DNA of 64,000 nt from Selaginella moellendorffii (Eukaryota > Streptophyta > Lycopodiopsida > Selaginellales > Selaginellaceae). Both the position numbers and the translations under genes were made by a program. Positions 41,258 to 53,190 of this stretch are shown one piece after another. Every line of letters starts with the position of its first letter. The first letter of the stretch is position 1. The notes below the pieces were generated by a model. That model was not told the DNA's origin. It was given only the letters and a program-made list of their open reading frames with translations, and ran no database searches. The stretch is from NCBI RefSeq assembly GCF_000143415.4, contig NW_003314358.1, forward strand, positions 188,114 through 252,113, in the 5' to 3' direction.

Positions 41258-44031
41258 GCGACAGACTGCGTCGACTGAAAGTAAGTACTTGATTCTTGAA
41301 TGAACGTCTGTTGTTCTGACGAGTTTTTTGTGTTGTTTGATTCAAGCTTATCAGATTTGCTATCGATTTTCGGTGCCTTTGCAAGCTGCTCAAAGAACAA
41401 CTTCACGGGCTTTGGTTTACTCAATACTCAAGCGGTGCAGCGACCAGATCTGCAATCTTAAAGTATAGGATTCTTACACGAAAAACAGAAAAAGATGATA
41501 CCCCAGTACCAAGTTTCATGTATAGAATATAGCACTATATACACTAGTATCGCTTCATACAAACACGTATCATTTGCAACAGTCGTACGAGTGCGATCGC
41601 CAAATATTCCTGGTATATTTTCTGGAATAAATCCAAGACATTCATGATTTATTTAGGCTTTCAACGTCGCAGAGTAGGTCTTAGCGAAATATGAATACAA
41701 ATTACAAAATGGTAACAAGTTGGCACAAGCAGTGCAACAAGCAAACAATTCGGACACTCCAGGGACGGAGTGCAGTTTAAGCCTGGGAGTGTGATAAAGT
41801 GGGAATACGCCCAAGTCTGGAAGAACAGAATATTCACCCCACCACATCCTGGAATGCGCCGGAATGGAAGTACCGGAAGGTTGGAACGGATCCAACATCC
41901 AACCAATCGATTAGCCCTACATAAGCCTTGAAGTCGTCAACTCTTTGAAGGCACAGAGAGATAATGTGAGGTATGGCGGACCTCATGCTTGCCGTTTCCG
42001 ATACTTTACAAGGCCAAGGGGTGGCACTCGAACTATTGAGAGACTGTCGAATTACAGGATGCCCTGGATGGTGACACTAAGTGAGATAAGAATTCGGACG
42101 ACCAAGAAGCCAATAGAGAAAGAGATTGTTTCAAAGTCTGCGTTTATCAGGATGAACACCTGGTCGAGAAATTTGGACTGAGGCTCAAGACATTTTACAA
42201 GGCCATGTATGCGCCGCAAGGAGGGGCGAAGTCCTGTTTATGTCATGTATTTCAACTGGTATCATGGAATTGACGGGTTTGTTGATGTGAAAGATGGAGC
42301 TCTCGTCGACAGATACCTTGTTGCTACCCCGAGCAGCGGGATCCAAATGCTAAGTTTGCGGCCAACTTCATGAAAGCACAGTTTGCGAAGTGGGAGATCA
42401 ACGTGATATCCCCGATGAGTGGGAAAAGCTCGGAAGGTTTGCAATTCAATCTATTGCTGGCTTTCGCGAGCTGGTGCGCTTAGCGCAGCATGACTTCCCC
42501 AGTTTTGTACACGTATGGGATGCGAGCCGGACCAAGGGGAAGCGTATCTTTGACGAAAGATCCTCTTTGGCCCAGATGTTGCTTCTTGGGACTGTGACAT
42601 AGTACTTCCGGACTTGTGTGAAGTGGTTTTGATGGTGTGTGGTGTGCTTTGGAGAGCTTTACGAAAGGAAGAGTCCTTGGTCATCAGGAAAGAAAGTCCT
42701 TGCGAGCGCGGAACCCACAGTGAGGATGAAATAGACAAGCATATGACTGCAGTTGCGCTTTAGGGCTTTAGGGTTTCATGCGTTTCTTGTGGCGGCGCGC
42801 CGCCTTGACGGTGACAAATTAGCCACTTGCATTCTTCCACTCGCAGTGCAGATGGTCAGTCTCGTCACCCAAATCAAGCGCTCGGGCCGGTCGCGTTCCC
42901 ATGGGGGCTCGATCCAATCGCCCACTGGAACTCGACGAGGCCCCACATTTTCTTCTTTCTCAAGAACCCTAAAAGTGCAAAGAAAAATCTTCCTTCTACT
43001 AGTCTTCGTTTTCTTTTTTCTTGGCTTCGAATGCATGATGTTTGAATCTTAGATATATGGAATTCCCCGTAAGTTCTAGGCTTCTTCCTCCCGGCTTTCT
43101 GGATTTCTGGTTTTGCTCTGAGTGCAAAGAAAACTCTTCCTTTTACTAGTCTTTGTTTTCTTTTATTCTTGGCTCGCATGATTGAGCATCGACCTGGAGA
43201 GTTTGAATCTTAGATCTATTGGAAAGTCTTCGTAAGTTCTAGGCTTCTTCTTCCCGACTTTCTGGATTTCTTGTCAAATTTATCAGCTGACAACAGCTTT
43301 AGTGGCAAGCGACTGATACAGTGATAGATGGTCCCGCGTGACAAACACTTTGTTCAAAGAAATGGTCTGTTCGAGGGATGAAATTGCTTGTTTGGTATGC
43401 AAATTCTCAAATCAAACCACTTCTGACTTCCACCTTGACAATATGATCTAAGATCGCTTGTAGAAACCAAATTTCCAAATCAAATCACTTCTCTCCTAGG
43501 ATCTAAGATCGCTCGTAGGAACCTTCCACATGATGTGATTAATTTAATACCAATCTAACTAAGCCCACCTCTCAAGCAAAGTTTTGCGTGGCTGGATTTT
43601 TGTTGGCAAGTCGGTATTGCTTCACACGATCGTATGTGAAAGGATCTCTTTGTTGACCCCAATTTTACGTATACAATACGTCAGTCAACAATGGAGACCG
43701 TAGAAAAAAGTGTCCAGCGCAGATTCAATTCAATGAGGACCGAGTTTAAGAGATGGACAGGTTTCGACTTATTTGATATCCTGAATGACAAAACACGCCC
43801 ATCTTGGACTTTATGCTTGTAATCAGAGAGCAAATTTACTATAGAAGCACCATTCGAAGTGGTAAAACGTTTGGATCTTAAATACCCCATCTTGGTAAAA
43901 GGGTGTGTTTTGTTCTTGGGCTGTGTCGCCGGCGATGATCTTATAGTGGGATTGGACAAGAAACCATTCTTCTTCTTCCTCCAATTGTTCTTCTTGTTCT
44001 TCATCGTTTATAGTGCGTCATTTCCAAGAAA
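41258..44031. other. Gap with unresolved ORF pieces and a tandem repeat
   Basis: Plus-strand frames at 41945-42181 (starting MKAQRDNVRYGGPHACRF) and 42390-42602 (WEKLGRFAIQSIAGFRELVR) look protein-like but are separated by stops, so they may be remnants of one gene. I cannot name it. From about 42973 to 43275 a roughly 150-bp unit (CAAAGAAAA..CTTCCTT, then TTTGAATCTTAGAT, then TAAGTTCTAGGCTTCTTC) occurs twice in tandem. The rest appears empty up to the leader of the AUX1-like gene. Confidence 0.45.
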
Positions 44032-46103
44032 ATGGGAAGTGAAGCGTCGTACTATGACCATGAGAACAATGCGAGCACCACCACTCCGGATTACTCCTCC
44101 CCGATTCCCATCCTCCACGGCAAAGCCGGCAATCAATCAACCGGGAATGACCAGCAAGAACAACACCACCAAGATCACGCGATTCTTTCCAGGGATGAGT
44201 CATGGTTTGGGACTTTCAAGTCGATCTTCTGGCACGGTGGCTCTGCTTTTGATGCGTGGTTGAATGCTACTTCCACCCAGGTGAGTTTCAGCTCAATCAC
44301 AAAATCATTCTGGAAGAGTTTTTCACTGTTGAATCTTGCGAACTTTTTCTTTTTCCCTTTCTTTTTTCTTCCCTCCGAAGATCGCTCAAGTTCTTCTCAC
44401 TTTCCCCTATTCCTTCGCTCAACTCGGGCTAGCCTCCGGAATCGTGTTCCAGCTCCTCTATGGATTCATGGGCTGCTGGACATGCTACATGATCACATCG
44501 CTCTACGCGGACTACAGAGCAGCCAAAGAGAAGGAGAATCCAAAAGCGTTCGAAAAACACACCATCCAGGTATTTATAAAATCACCATAGCCGAAAGCTC
44601 TTAGTTCTGCGCATTTTTTCTAAGGATCTTTCGTCCCCTTTCTAGTGGTACGAAGTTCTCGGAGGATTGCTGGGACCCTACTGGAGAGCCGCGGGGATCT
44701 TCTTCAACACCGCGCTGCTATTTTGCACGGCCACCATCCAAGTGATCGCTTGCGGGAGGTAAAACACAGATCCAAATCTTCTCCGCGACCCATGAGACCC
44801 AATGCCCAGATCTCTCTGAATCGCTTCTCTTCTTGATCGCCCACAGCACCGTCTACTACATCAACGATTCTCTCCCCAAGCGGACATGGACCATAATCTT
44901 TGGAGCTTGCTGCATCATTACCGTGCTCATCCCCACCGCTCACAACTACAGAGTTTTATCCTTCACGGGGATCCTCATGACCACCTACACGGCCTGGTAT
45001 CTCACCATAGCCGCCGGAATTCACGACAAGGTTGGCCATTTTCTTGCTTGTTCTCGTCATTTTCTTCGCTTCTCCTGGATTTTTGTCCGATTTTCTTCGA
45101 TTCAATCGAGACTTACGCGCTGCTTCTCTTCTTTTCCTGGTCAGGTTCCGAATGTGACTCACTCTGGACCCAAGAATATCGTGCAGTACTTCACGGGTGC
45201 GACTAACATCCTCTACGCGTTTGGCGGTCACGCTGTGACAGTGTAAGTTGTGGAAAAAGCTTCGAAGCCATTGATTGAATGATCTGATTGTTTGGTGGAA
45301 CTTTTTCTTCCAGGGAGATCATGCATGCGATGTGGAAGCCACGCAAATTCAAGCTCGTCTACCTCTACGCCATCCTCTACATCTTCACGCTCACGCTCCC
45401 GTCCGCCATCACCGTCTACTGGCGATTTGGCGATACGATGCTCCACAGCGCAAACGCGTTTGGGGTGTTCCCGAAAAACAAGTTCCGAGATGCTGCCGTC
45501 ATCCTCATGCTCATGCACCAGGTGAGTCTTGCTCGATCGATACGCGAACTCTGGAGTAATTTCTGTGTGATCGATTGGACTTTGTGCAGTTCATAGAGTT
45601 TGGGCTGATTGGCCTTCCGGTCTTTCTCATCTGGGAGAAGTTTTTGGGTGTCCATCACTCCAAGTACTACATTCTCCGAGCCATTGCAAGAATTCCCGTC
45701 GTTCTCGCGATCTGGTTCATCGCGATCATGATCCCGTTTTTCGGGCCGATCAACTCCGCCGTTGGATCTTTGCTCGTAACTTTCAGCGTATATCTTATAC
45801 CCTGCGCCGCTCATATGGTTGTGAACTCCAAATCCACGGCCAGAAAGGTCTGACTTCGTGGACTTTTTCGTCTTTTTTTGCCAGACTTTGACCGTGCGTT
45901 TGACTTTTCAGGCCGCCATAGAACAGCCGCCCAGGTGGATCAGAAGCTGGACAGTGGTGTATGTTCTCAATTCTTTGATAATTGTGTGGGTGGTGATTGT
46001 TGGATTTGGGTTTGGAGTGTATGCAAGTGTGAAGAATCTGGTGGATCAGATCGATACGTTTGGATTGTTTGCCAGATGCTACCAATGCCCCAAAAAACAC
46101 TAA
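44032..46103 (+). CDS. AUX1/LAX: AUX1/LAX auxin influx permease, copy 1
   Basis: A proton-coupled auxin importer of the amino acid/auxin permease family at the plasma membrane. Eight exons join in frame to 496 residues: 44032-44280, 44381-44569, 44646-44758, 44847-45030, 45145-45242, 45314-45521, 45590-45847, 45912-46103. All introns are GT-AG and about 64-114 nt. Family hallmarks are FKSIFWHGGSAFDAWL near the N-terminus, VLLTFPYSFAQLG, WYEVLGGLLGPYWRAAG, FGGHAVTVEIMHAMWKP and FGPINSAVGSLLVTF. The length fits the family (about 470-490). The acidic, Gln/His-rich N-terminal tail is cytosolic by family topology. A second copy follows 132 bp downstream on the same strand. Confidence 0.93.
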
Positions 46104-46235
46104 AGATTTATACATTTCAATCAAAAAGGGAGAAAGATAAAACACAAAAAGCTGTACAGCAGTCCATCTTATGAATCTCGAGATATTTTTATATAGTGAA
46201 ATTGTGTGGACGATATTCCATTCCCAGAACTTGTG

Positions 46236-48078
46236 ATGTGTGAGCTTTCTGATCTGAATGACCAACAGCAACAAGAACACAGGCTTGATCCAAATGACAC
46301 ATGGTTTGAAACTTTCAAGTCGATCGCCTGGCACGGTGGCTCCGCTTTTGATGCATGGTTGAATGCCACCTCCGCCCAGGTTAGTCTATCATTTTGATCT
46401 CGCCTGCGAACCATTTGCGGTTTTCTATAAGATCGCCCAAGTTCTTCTCACATTTCCCTATTCGTTCGCTCAACTCGGGCTAGCATCTGGAATTGTGTTC
46501 CAGGTGCTCTATGGATTCATGGGCTGCTGGACATGTTACATGATCACGTCTCTCTACGCAGACTACAGGGCGGCCAAAGAGAAAGAAAACCCGAAAGCTT
46601 TCGAGAATCACACTATCCAGGTATGCGAATCATCCACCAGTCCAAATATCAGCTTCTACTTCATTTCTAGTGGTATGAAGTTCTTGGAGGATTGCTGGGA
46701 CCCTATTGGAGAGCGGCAGGGATCTTCTTCAACACCGTGCTTCTATTTTGCACAGCCACCATCCAAGTGATCGCTTGCGGGAGGTAAGAAGTCCAAGTTT
46801 TTTCCACAAACCCACGAGACCCAATGCCCGGATCCCTCTGAATCGCTTCTCTTCTTGATTGCCCCCAGCACTGTGTACTACATCAAAGATTCTCTCCCCA
46901 AGCGGACATGGACAATAATCTTTGGAGCTTGCTGCCTCGTTACCGTGCTCATCCCCAGCGCTCACAACTACAGAGTTTTATCCTTCTCGGGGATCCTCAT
47001 GACCACCTACACGGCGTGGTATCTCACCATAACCGCTGTAATTCACGGCAAGGTTGGTCTTTTCCTTCTGTTCTTGCTGTTTGTTTGTTTTCCTTTGTTC
47101 TTCTTCGTTTTCACGAGACATTGAGATTTGAATCTCATTAGGATCCGGATGTCACTCACTCTGGAGCAAAGAACGTCGTGCAGTACTTCACTGGCGCCAC
47201 GAATATCCTTTACGCCTTTGGTAGTACTGTGACAGTGTAAGCTTGAATCCAAAGGTCCATGAAACTAGAGAATTGGCCACGGTGAAATTTTTTCCAGGGA
47301 GATCATGCATGCAATGTGGAAGCCACGCAAATTCAAGCTCGTCTACCTGTACGCCATCGTCTACATTTTCACGCTCACGCTCCCGTCCGCCATCGCTGTC
47401 TACTGGCGATTTGGTGACAAGATGCTCGACAACGCCAATGCGTTTGCGGTGTTTCCAAAAACTAAGTTCCGCGACGCTGCCGTCATCCTCATGCTCATGC
47501 ACCAGGTGATCGTTTTCTTTTGTTGGTTTAACATGAACTTGATCATGATCGATTTTCCTTGCTTGTGATCCAGTTTATACAGTTTGGGCTCATTAGCCTT
47601 CCAATCTTTATCATCTGGGAAAAGTTTGTGGGTGTCCATCACTCCAAATACTACGTTCTTCGAGCCATTGCGAGGATTCCTGTTGTTCTCGCGACATGGT
47701 TCATCGCGATCATGATCCCGTTTTTCGGGCCAATCAACTCCGCCGTTGGATCTTTGCTCGTAACCTTCAGCGTATATCTCATACCTTGCTCGGCTCATAT
47801 GGTTGCCAACTTCAAATCCACGGCCAGAAAGGTCTGACTTTGTTTCTTATCAGACTTTGACCGAGCGTTTGACTAATTTTCAGGCCGCCATAGAACAGCC
47901 CCCGACGTGGATCCTGAGAAGTTGGACCTTGGTGTATCTTCTCAATTCTTTCATAACTGTGTGGGTTTTAATTGTTGGATTTGGGTTTGGAGTGTATGCA
48001 AGTGTGAGGAATCTGGTGGATCAGATTGACTCGTTTGGATTGTTTGCCAGATGCTACCAGTGCACCCGAAAATGCTAA
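46236..48078 (+). CDS. AUX1/LAX: AUX1/LAX auxin influx permease, copy 2
   Basis: Tandem paralogue with the same eight-exon structure and splice phases: 46236-46379, 46432-46620, 46671-46783, 46869-47052, 47142-47236, 47298-47505, 47574-47831, 47884-48078. It gives 461 residues. The first in-frame ATG is 46236, because codon 46206 is GTG and a stop lies just upstream. Its N-terminal tail is therefore shorter than in copy 1. Exon 5 is one codon shorter: the family-conserved GGHAVTVE reads GSTVTVE here, so the His and one neighbour are missing. Elsewhere it is nearly the same as copy 1. Loss of that conserved His in a core helix may change transport (inference). Exons 2 to 8 are otherwise intact, so selection probably still acts. 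Confidence 0.9.
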
Positions 48079-48380
48079 TAAGGATCTGTCCAACGGCAAT
48101 TAAAACTGCTAATGTGAATCCAAATATATTTGGAAGCTCTTGACTTTGTTGGTAAGCCTCTGGTTGCCAAGTCTTTATCGAAAATCTATAGTTTGGTGAA
48201 AGTTCTATATGGATATATAATATTTCTTATTACATTAGATACTGCAGTTTGTCCTTGAGCCATTGTTTCTTTTCGGCAACTCCAGAGATATTCCAAATCC
48301 ATATTTGAAGTCTGAATGAAATATATATTACAAATCTCCGAATGGAATTTATTCATGGAATCTTATTCTAGTGCTCTTCC
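48079..48380. other. Gap downstream of the permeases
   Basis: AT-rich 3' flank with no gene seen. Segments such as GACTTTG and GGTTCCC/AGTCTTTAT words recur near 49170-49210. Confidence 0.45.
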
Positions 48381-48389
48381 AAGCCACAT

Positions 48390-48520
48390 GGCGGTAGAAG
48401 GCATGGCGCAGGGGCATGAGCAAGGCTGAAGTTTTCGGCAGAAGATTATACTTCGAAAGGTGGAAGGGATTGAAGATAGCGTTAAGAATGCATCTCCTAT
48501 TAATTCTAAATACAGGTTCT
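48390..48520 (-). pseudogene. Decayed copy of the small secreted peptide gene (fragment)
   Basis: On the minus strand about 100 bases match the 3' half of the peptide gene at 49580-49798 (the stretch coding for the basic, Pro-rich C-terminus). The N-terminal half is not visible and no start codon is present. Confidence 0.45.
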
Positions 48521-48719
48521 TATATGTAATAGAGTTACGGAACCCAAGTTACAGTAAGTTTTTGTAAAAATATTCTCCCATTCACGTATCTAATAAGTAC
48601 TTGTTGAATTCACATTTTCTTTGTGGATACCCTTGAGCCAATGTTTCCTTTCGGGAAGTCTAGAGAGATTCAAAATCCATATTAGAAGTTCGAGCTTGCC
48701 AAATTATATTACAAATCTT

Positions 48720-48975
48720 GGAATGAACATATTTATGTATAGTGCTCTTCAAGCTCCACCACACGGCAGTAAAAGGCATTTCGCAGGCTGAAGAGCGTAA
48801 GAAGGACGTTTTCGCAGAAAGATTAATCTTTGAACCGTTGAAAGATTGGAGGCAGCGGGAAATCCTTGCCATGATCATCCGGGGTCACCCGGGCTAGTAG
48901 CAAGCACCAAAACGACCAAGATTGCCAAAGCGCACAAACGAGCGCTTGTGTTTGCCACAGGAAATGAATGTTACA
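48720..48975 (-). pseudogene. Decayed copy of the small secreted peptide gene
   Basis: On the minus strand the sequence matches the peptide gene at 49580-49798 along its length. The start ATG is replaced by GTG, and a frame change with TGA follows the hydrophobic segment (ANTSARLCALAILVVLVLA). The distal part is recognisable in another frame (PDDHGKDFPLPPIF). Confidence 0.55.
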
Positions 48976-49579
48976 AACACATTTAATACTTCTTGTAACT
49001 AGTTCTAGTCATATATGTAACTCAACAATAATATGTAGATAACATCCTTGTGTGTCACTTGGGCGATAAATTGGGTAAAAATACAATATAAGGATTAATT
49101 TCTCAATGATCAAATGTGAGCAAAGCAAAAAGAGGCAATTCATGTCAAAGTCAATAAATATAAATTAGAAGCTTGTGACTTTGACTTTGTTTACGATCCG
49201 GTTCCCTAGTCTTTATAAAAAATCTACAGTAAAACTTCGATATGGATGTATAAAATTTTCATTTCATATGACACCGCTATGACCATACTATATGGACGGT
49301 CAATTTAATGTAAAACTACATGTTTAATCATAATATCCATTGACTTTGGTTCTTCTCCCAAGAATTTTCTTTGTGGATACCACAGCCACGTTTAGCAGAA
49401 AAGAACCTACATTATCTAGAGTTTGTCTTTGAGCCATTGTTTGCTTTCGGCAACAGCCTAGAGAGGAAAATCCATTGGAACTTCGAGCTTTCAGAAGCTT
49501 AGCAATTACTATTTGGAGTGAAATATATTCATGGATCTTAACCCTAGTGCTATAGCGATTCTTCCAAGCTTTACTCAGC

Positions 49580-49798
49580 TCAGCATGGTGGTACAAGGCA
49601 TTTCTCAGGCTTGAGAGCATAAGGGGGAAGTTTTCGCCGGAAAATTATGCTTCGAACCGTGGAAAAGATTGGAGGCAGCGAGAATACCTTGGCACAGTGA
49701 TCATCCGTTGTCACGCGAGCACTAGCAGCAAAAATCGCAAGAAAAAACAACCCTAAGATTATAGCCCAAGCACGCAAACAAGCGGATGTGTTCGCCAT
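49580..49798 (-). CDS. Small secreted peptide, unrecognised family
   Basis: A 72-residue frame with a true ATG. Residues 1-26 (MANTSACLRAWAIILG, then LFFLAIFAAS) look like a signal peptide with likely cleavage near AASA-R. The mature part is short and basic, with SLPPIFSTVRS, FRRKLPPYALKP and a terminal KCLVPPC. It has one Cys near the N-terminus of the mature part and two at the C-terminus. Two decayed relatives lie at 48390-48520 and 48720-48975, which shows a local family and supports the frame. It could be a signalling or defence peptide, but I do not recognise it and claim no function. Confidence 0.5.
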   Translation of the reverse strand: MANTSACLRAWAIILGLFFLAIFAASARVTTDDHCAKVFSLPPIFSTVRSIIFRRKLPPYALKPEKCLVPPC

Positions 49799-49967
49799 TG
49801 CAATGAAATGCTACAATACAAACGCATCTCCCTTGTTTATATATTACTCTTTGCAACTACTAGTCAAAGTTTCATATGTGGAATTAGTATTATAACTATA
49901 CATTTCTAGAATATATTTGTAAGTCAAAGTATTGCAAACGGGAGAGGACACTGTGAAGAAATGTGAT

Positions 49968-50039
49968 GGGCATTTGGTCTAGTGGTATGATTCTCGCTTA
50001 GGGTGCGAGAGGTCCCGAGTTCAATTCTCGGAATGCCCC
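49968..50039 (+). tRNA. tRNA-Pro (AGG)
   Basis: The 72-nt cloverleaf is complete: acceptor GGGCATT pairs with AATGCCC; the D-arm contains AGTGGTA; the anticodon stem CTCGC/GCGAG encloses loop TTAGGGT with anticodon AGG at 50000-50002; the T-arm has GTTCAAT. No intron and no encoded CCA, as expected for a nuclear tRNA gene. Confidence 0.96.
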
Positions 50040-51325
50040 GAATCTCCACTGGAGTTCTATCGTTTTCCTTCGCTTTTCCTGCCCCCGAAAAGGCCAGACT
50101 TTTGCACGAAGAGGAGCCACTTTCGATGGGTTTGATGCCAAACTCTCTGCGAAGATGACAAGAAAATCAAATCGTCAAAGGCCTCGCAGCGCGCACCACC
50201 TGGAGCTCCATCGCCCAACCTTCTAGAGCGTAAAAAAAGTGAACAGAGCTGCGAATTTCTTACGAAACAATCCCGCTTTTAACTTACTCCCTGTTGTTGT
50301 AGAGCCCGGCTAAAACGAAAGCACGGAATCTAGAGAATCTCACACTGTTGCCTTCGTCTCTTTCGCGAAACGCGAGCCAAACCAGGAACAGCGGCCATGC
50401 CGTACCCGATGCCGTACGATCCCGCCACGTCGACATGACCGTTAGCCACGTACCGTACGCCCGTGCCCCCTTCCGTACCGCCCTTCCGTGCTTCGTCCCC
50501 CTGTCGCGAACGTTGTTCTTCAGCGTGGCTTTGCGGCATTGTCGATCTCGCCCCGCTCCGGGTGGATATATAGTAGATTCTTACCCAGGGTGCTCTCTTT
50601 TTCCTCTCCAGCCACTCGATCGATCGATCAATCGCCTTCTTCCTTGTTCTCCTCGGAGCTCTCGCCCTCGATCGATCGTCTTGTTTTGGATTTGGTGGCT
50701 TTTTGGGTCCCTCCTCGCCACTTCTACAGCTGGGAAATCGCACAAGCAAGGCGTGGCTCTTTTGTTTTGAGGCTTGGATGGTTTTGATCCCAGCAAGGTT
50801 GCCCCGAAATTCTTTTTGCGCCGCGGAGTGGACAAACTCTCGCGACCTCGGCCCCGGCGGGTATGATGAATCCTCTTGTCCTCTTAGGCCGGCATTGGTG
50901 AGCCCATCGCCACTCCCTCATTCCTTCGTTCTTTCTTTCCCTTCCTCCCTTTAATTGTGTTTTTTTCCTCCCTGTTTGCTCTGTTGCCTTCGCCCAGACA
51001 AAAGAGCGCCTCGCCCTCGTTCGCGCGTGAACGAGGCTACATATAGTCCTCCTCGCTTAGATTGTATCATCCTTCTCCTTCTCTTTTCTCCTCCCTCCTC
51101 TACTTCTTCTTCTTCTTCCTTTCATTCCTCTCGATCTTAGCATCCAGTTGATCGGTTCTAGCGCCTTGCTTCCTCCCCAAAATCAGAAATTGAGAATCTG
51201 GGTCGCCATTTCCACGCATTGGGTCTCCGAAGATGCAGCTCCTCCTGGAATCCACTCGCTAATTCCCCCTCACCGAGCCTCTAACCAATCCAACAGAGTA
51301 GAAAAGAGAAGATTAGTAGAGAAAT
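50040..51325 (+). promoter_or_regulatory. Upstream region and leader of the AP2 gene
   Basis: No gene is evident. A TATA-like GGATATATAG lies near 50563-50572, followed by pyrimidine-rich sequence (CTTCTTCTTC runs near 51100-51120) typical of plant leaders. ORFs up to 140 codons here are in C/T-rich DNA and look like chance. A leader intron is possible but not resolved. Confidence 0.45.
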
Positions 51326-51429
51326 ATGGATACCTCTGCGTGGCTTAACTTGCAACCGGATCTTACAAAGCTAGAAGATGACGCTGGCCTCGCGCTCAAT
51401 CTCACCGATAGACTAGGAATTCAGCAGCA

Positions 51430-51462
<33 letters not shown>

Positions 51463-53190
51463 AATCCAAGCCCAGCAGCAGCAAAATCACGCTGCTGTCG
51501 GAGGCAAACGCAAGCGAGGCTCCACTGCAAAGGAAAGAATCAGTAAAATGCCCCCATGCACTGCGGGGAAACGAAGCTCGATCTACCGTGGCGTCACAAG
51601 GTAGCGAGAACAAAAAAGATGGATTGCTCAAAGCGAAGATCTAAACATCCTTCTTTTCTATCAGGCATAGATGGACTGGTCGCTATGAAGCTCATCTGTG
51701 GGACAAGGGAACTTGGAATCACACACAAAACAAAAAGGGAAAGCAAGGTATACTTCACTGTGATCTTTGTTCTTGCTTAACACTGATCTTTCTCCTCTTT
51801 CCAAAAACTTTGTATTCGTTCGGACAGTTTATCTCGGTAAGTTGCATTTGTGGCTCGTGATCTTTGTCTAAATGGTTTCCTTCCAACCTTCCAGGAGCTT
51901 ATGACGACGAAGAAGCAGCAGCGAGAGCTTACGATCTGGCAGCTCTCAAATACTGGGGACCTGGAACGCTCATCAACTTCCCTGTGAGATTTTCAAAAGC
52001 TCAAGCCATTCCATTTGGCTTGACGATGATTTGCTCCCCCTTGCTCGCAGGTGACAGACTATACCAGAGATATCGAAGAGATGCAAAACGTTTCCAGAGA
52101 GGAGTACCTGGCCTCTCTTCGAAGGCAAGAAGAACAACGAGCGAGAGCTCCTTCTCGTCGTGAATCTCACTCGATGCCTTTGTAATTCTCCAGGAAAAGC
52201 AGTGGATTCTCGCGAGGAGTGTCAAAGTACCGCGGAGTTGCGAGGCACCACCACAACGGGCGATGGGAGGCTCGGATCGGCCGCGTGTTTGGCAACAAGT
52301 ATCTCTACCTGGGAACATACAGTAAGTTTCCAACACTTCCAAGAACAAAACGAAGAACTTACACTATTGTTTCGTCCAAAGGCACGCAGGAAGAAGCTGC
52401 CACGGCCTACGACATGGCCGCGATCGAGTATAGAGGCCTCAATGCCGTCACGAACTTCGATCTCAGCCGATACATCCGCTGGCTGAGGCCCGGAGCACAG
52501 CAGCAGCAAGCAGCCGGAGGAGCCACCGCCAATCTCCACGAAAACCACGACTTTGGCTCCAAGGAAAACGATGCCAGTGGAGCCGAGTTTGCGGACGAGA
52601 TCCTGCAAGTCGATCGAAGCGGCAAGGATTCGTCAGTGCTGGAAAACAATGGCGGAAGCACTAGAGTGTGGCCTACTTCGCAGGCGAGCGAGCCTTACCA
52701 GCTTCCTACTCTGGGTCTCTCGAGAGCGGCGGTGGCGCAGCACAACGCTAGCAAGGCTCAAAAGAAGAACGCTCCCACGGCGCTGGGACTCCTCCTCCAG
52801 TCGAATATGTTCAGGCAAATGCTGGAGAAGACCTCCACAAACGGTGGAACCTCCGCGAACCCGGCGAGCTTGGACGATCGATCGACCTCTCCGGCTGGCG
52901 GTCAGGAGAGTGAGATCGATATGGACGAAGGAAGCCAGTACCTGGTTGCGAGCGAGGAGGTGTTTAACAATCACCACCATCAAGAAGGTGGCGGTGCTTC
53001 CTCGTCTTCGTCTTACACTCCGTTCCAGCACGACTTTGGATTGAGCGGTCCTCCGGCTGCGCAAGAGACCGCGACTCCTGGCGGCGGTGTGGATCCAGAA
53101 GATGGTGCCGGTGCCGGATTGACGCTGTGGAGCTCGCTGGAATCCAACTTCTCGTCGCTGCCAATGACCAACGCGATCAGTACTTGCTAG
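51326..53190 (+). CDS. Two-AP2-domain transcription factor, WRINKLED1-like
   Basis: Seven exons join in frame to 488 residues: 51326-51600, 51665-51747, 51828-51836, 51895-51983, 52051-52124, 52194-52321, 52382-53190. AP2 domain 1 ([20 protein letters not shown] to LINFP, residues about 87-152) and domain 2 ([20 protein letters not shown] to [10 protein letters not shown]) are joined by [20 protein letters not shown], the linker of WRI1-type factors. These bind DNA in the nucleus and control fatty-acid and glycolytic genes in seed plants; the role in a lycophyte is inferred. Exon 3 is the 9-nt microexon encoding Val-Tyr-Leu that marks WRI1 genes. The N-terminal region has a poly-Gln run and a basic KRKRG. 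The C-terminal region is acidic and Ser/Gly-rich. Confidence 0.92.
51828..51836 (+). other. 9-nt microexon (VYL) of the AP2 gene
   Basis: TTTATCTCG is flanked by ACAG and GTAAGT. With phase-1 neighbours it supplies Val-Tyr-Leu of the KKGKQ-VYL-GAYDDEE junction in AP2 domain 1. Its inclusion is needed to keep frame and domain. Confidence 0.9.
52125..52193 (+). other. GC-AG intron of the AP2 gene
   Basis: Exon 5 ends CTTCGAAG and the intron begins GCAAGA, with acceptor CTCCAG before GAAAAGCAG. No GT donor nearby keeps both frame and the conserved SLRRKSSGF join, so the minor GC donor is the supported choice. It is 69 nt long. Confidence 0.8.

Noticed and set aside
50348-50770. ORFs in the region upstream of the AP2 gene
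   Set aside because: They lie in C/T-rich leader or promoter DNA, lack domains and overlap on both strands.
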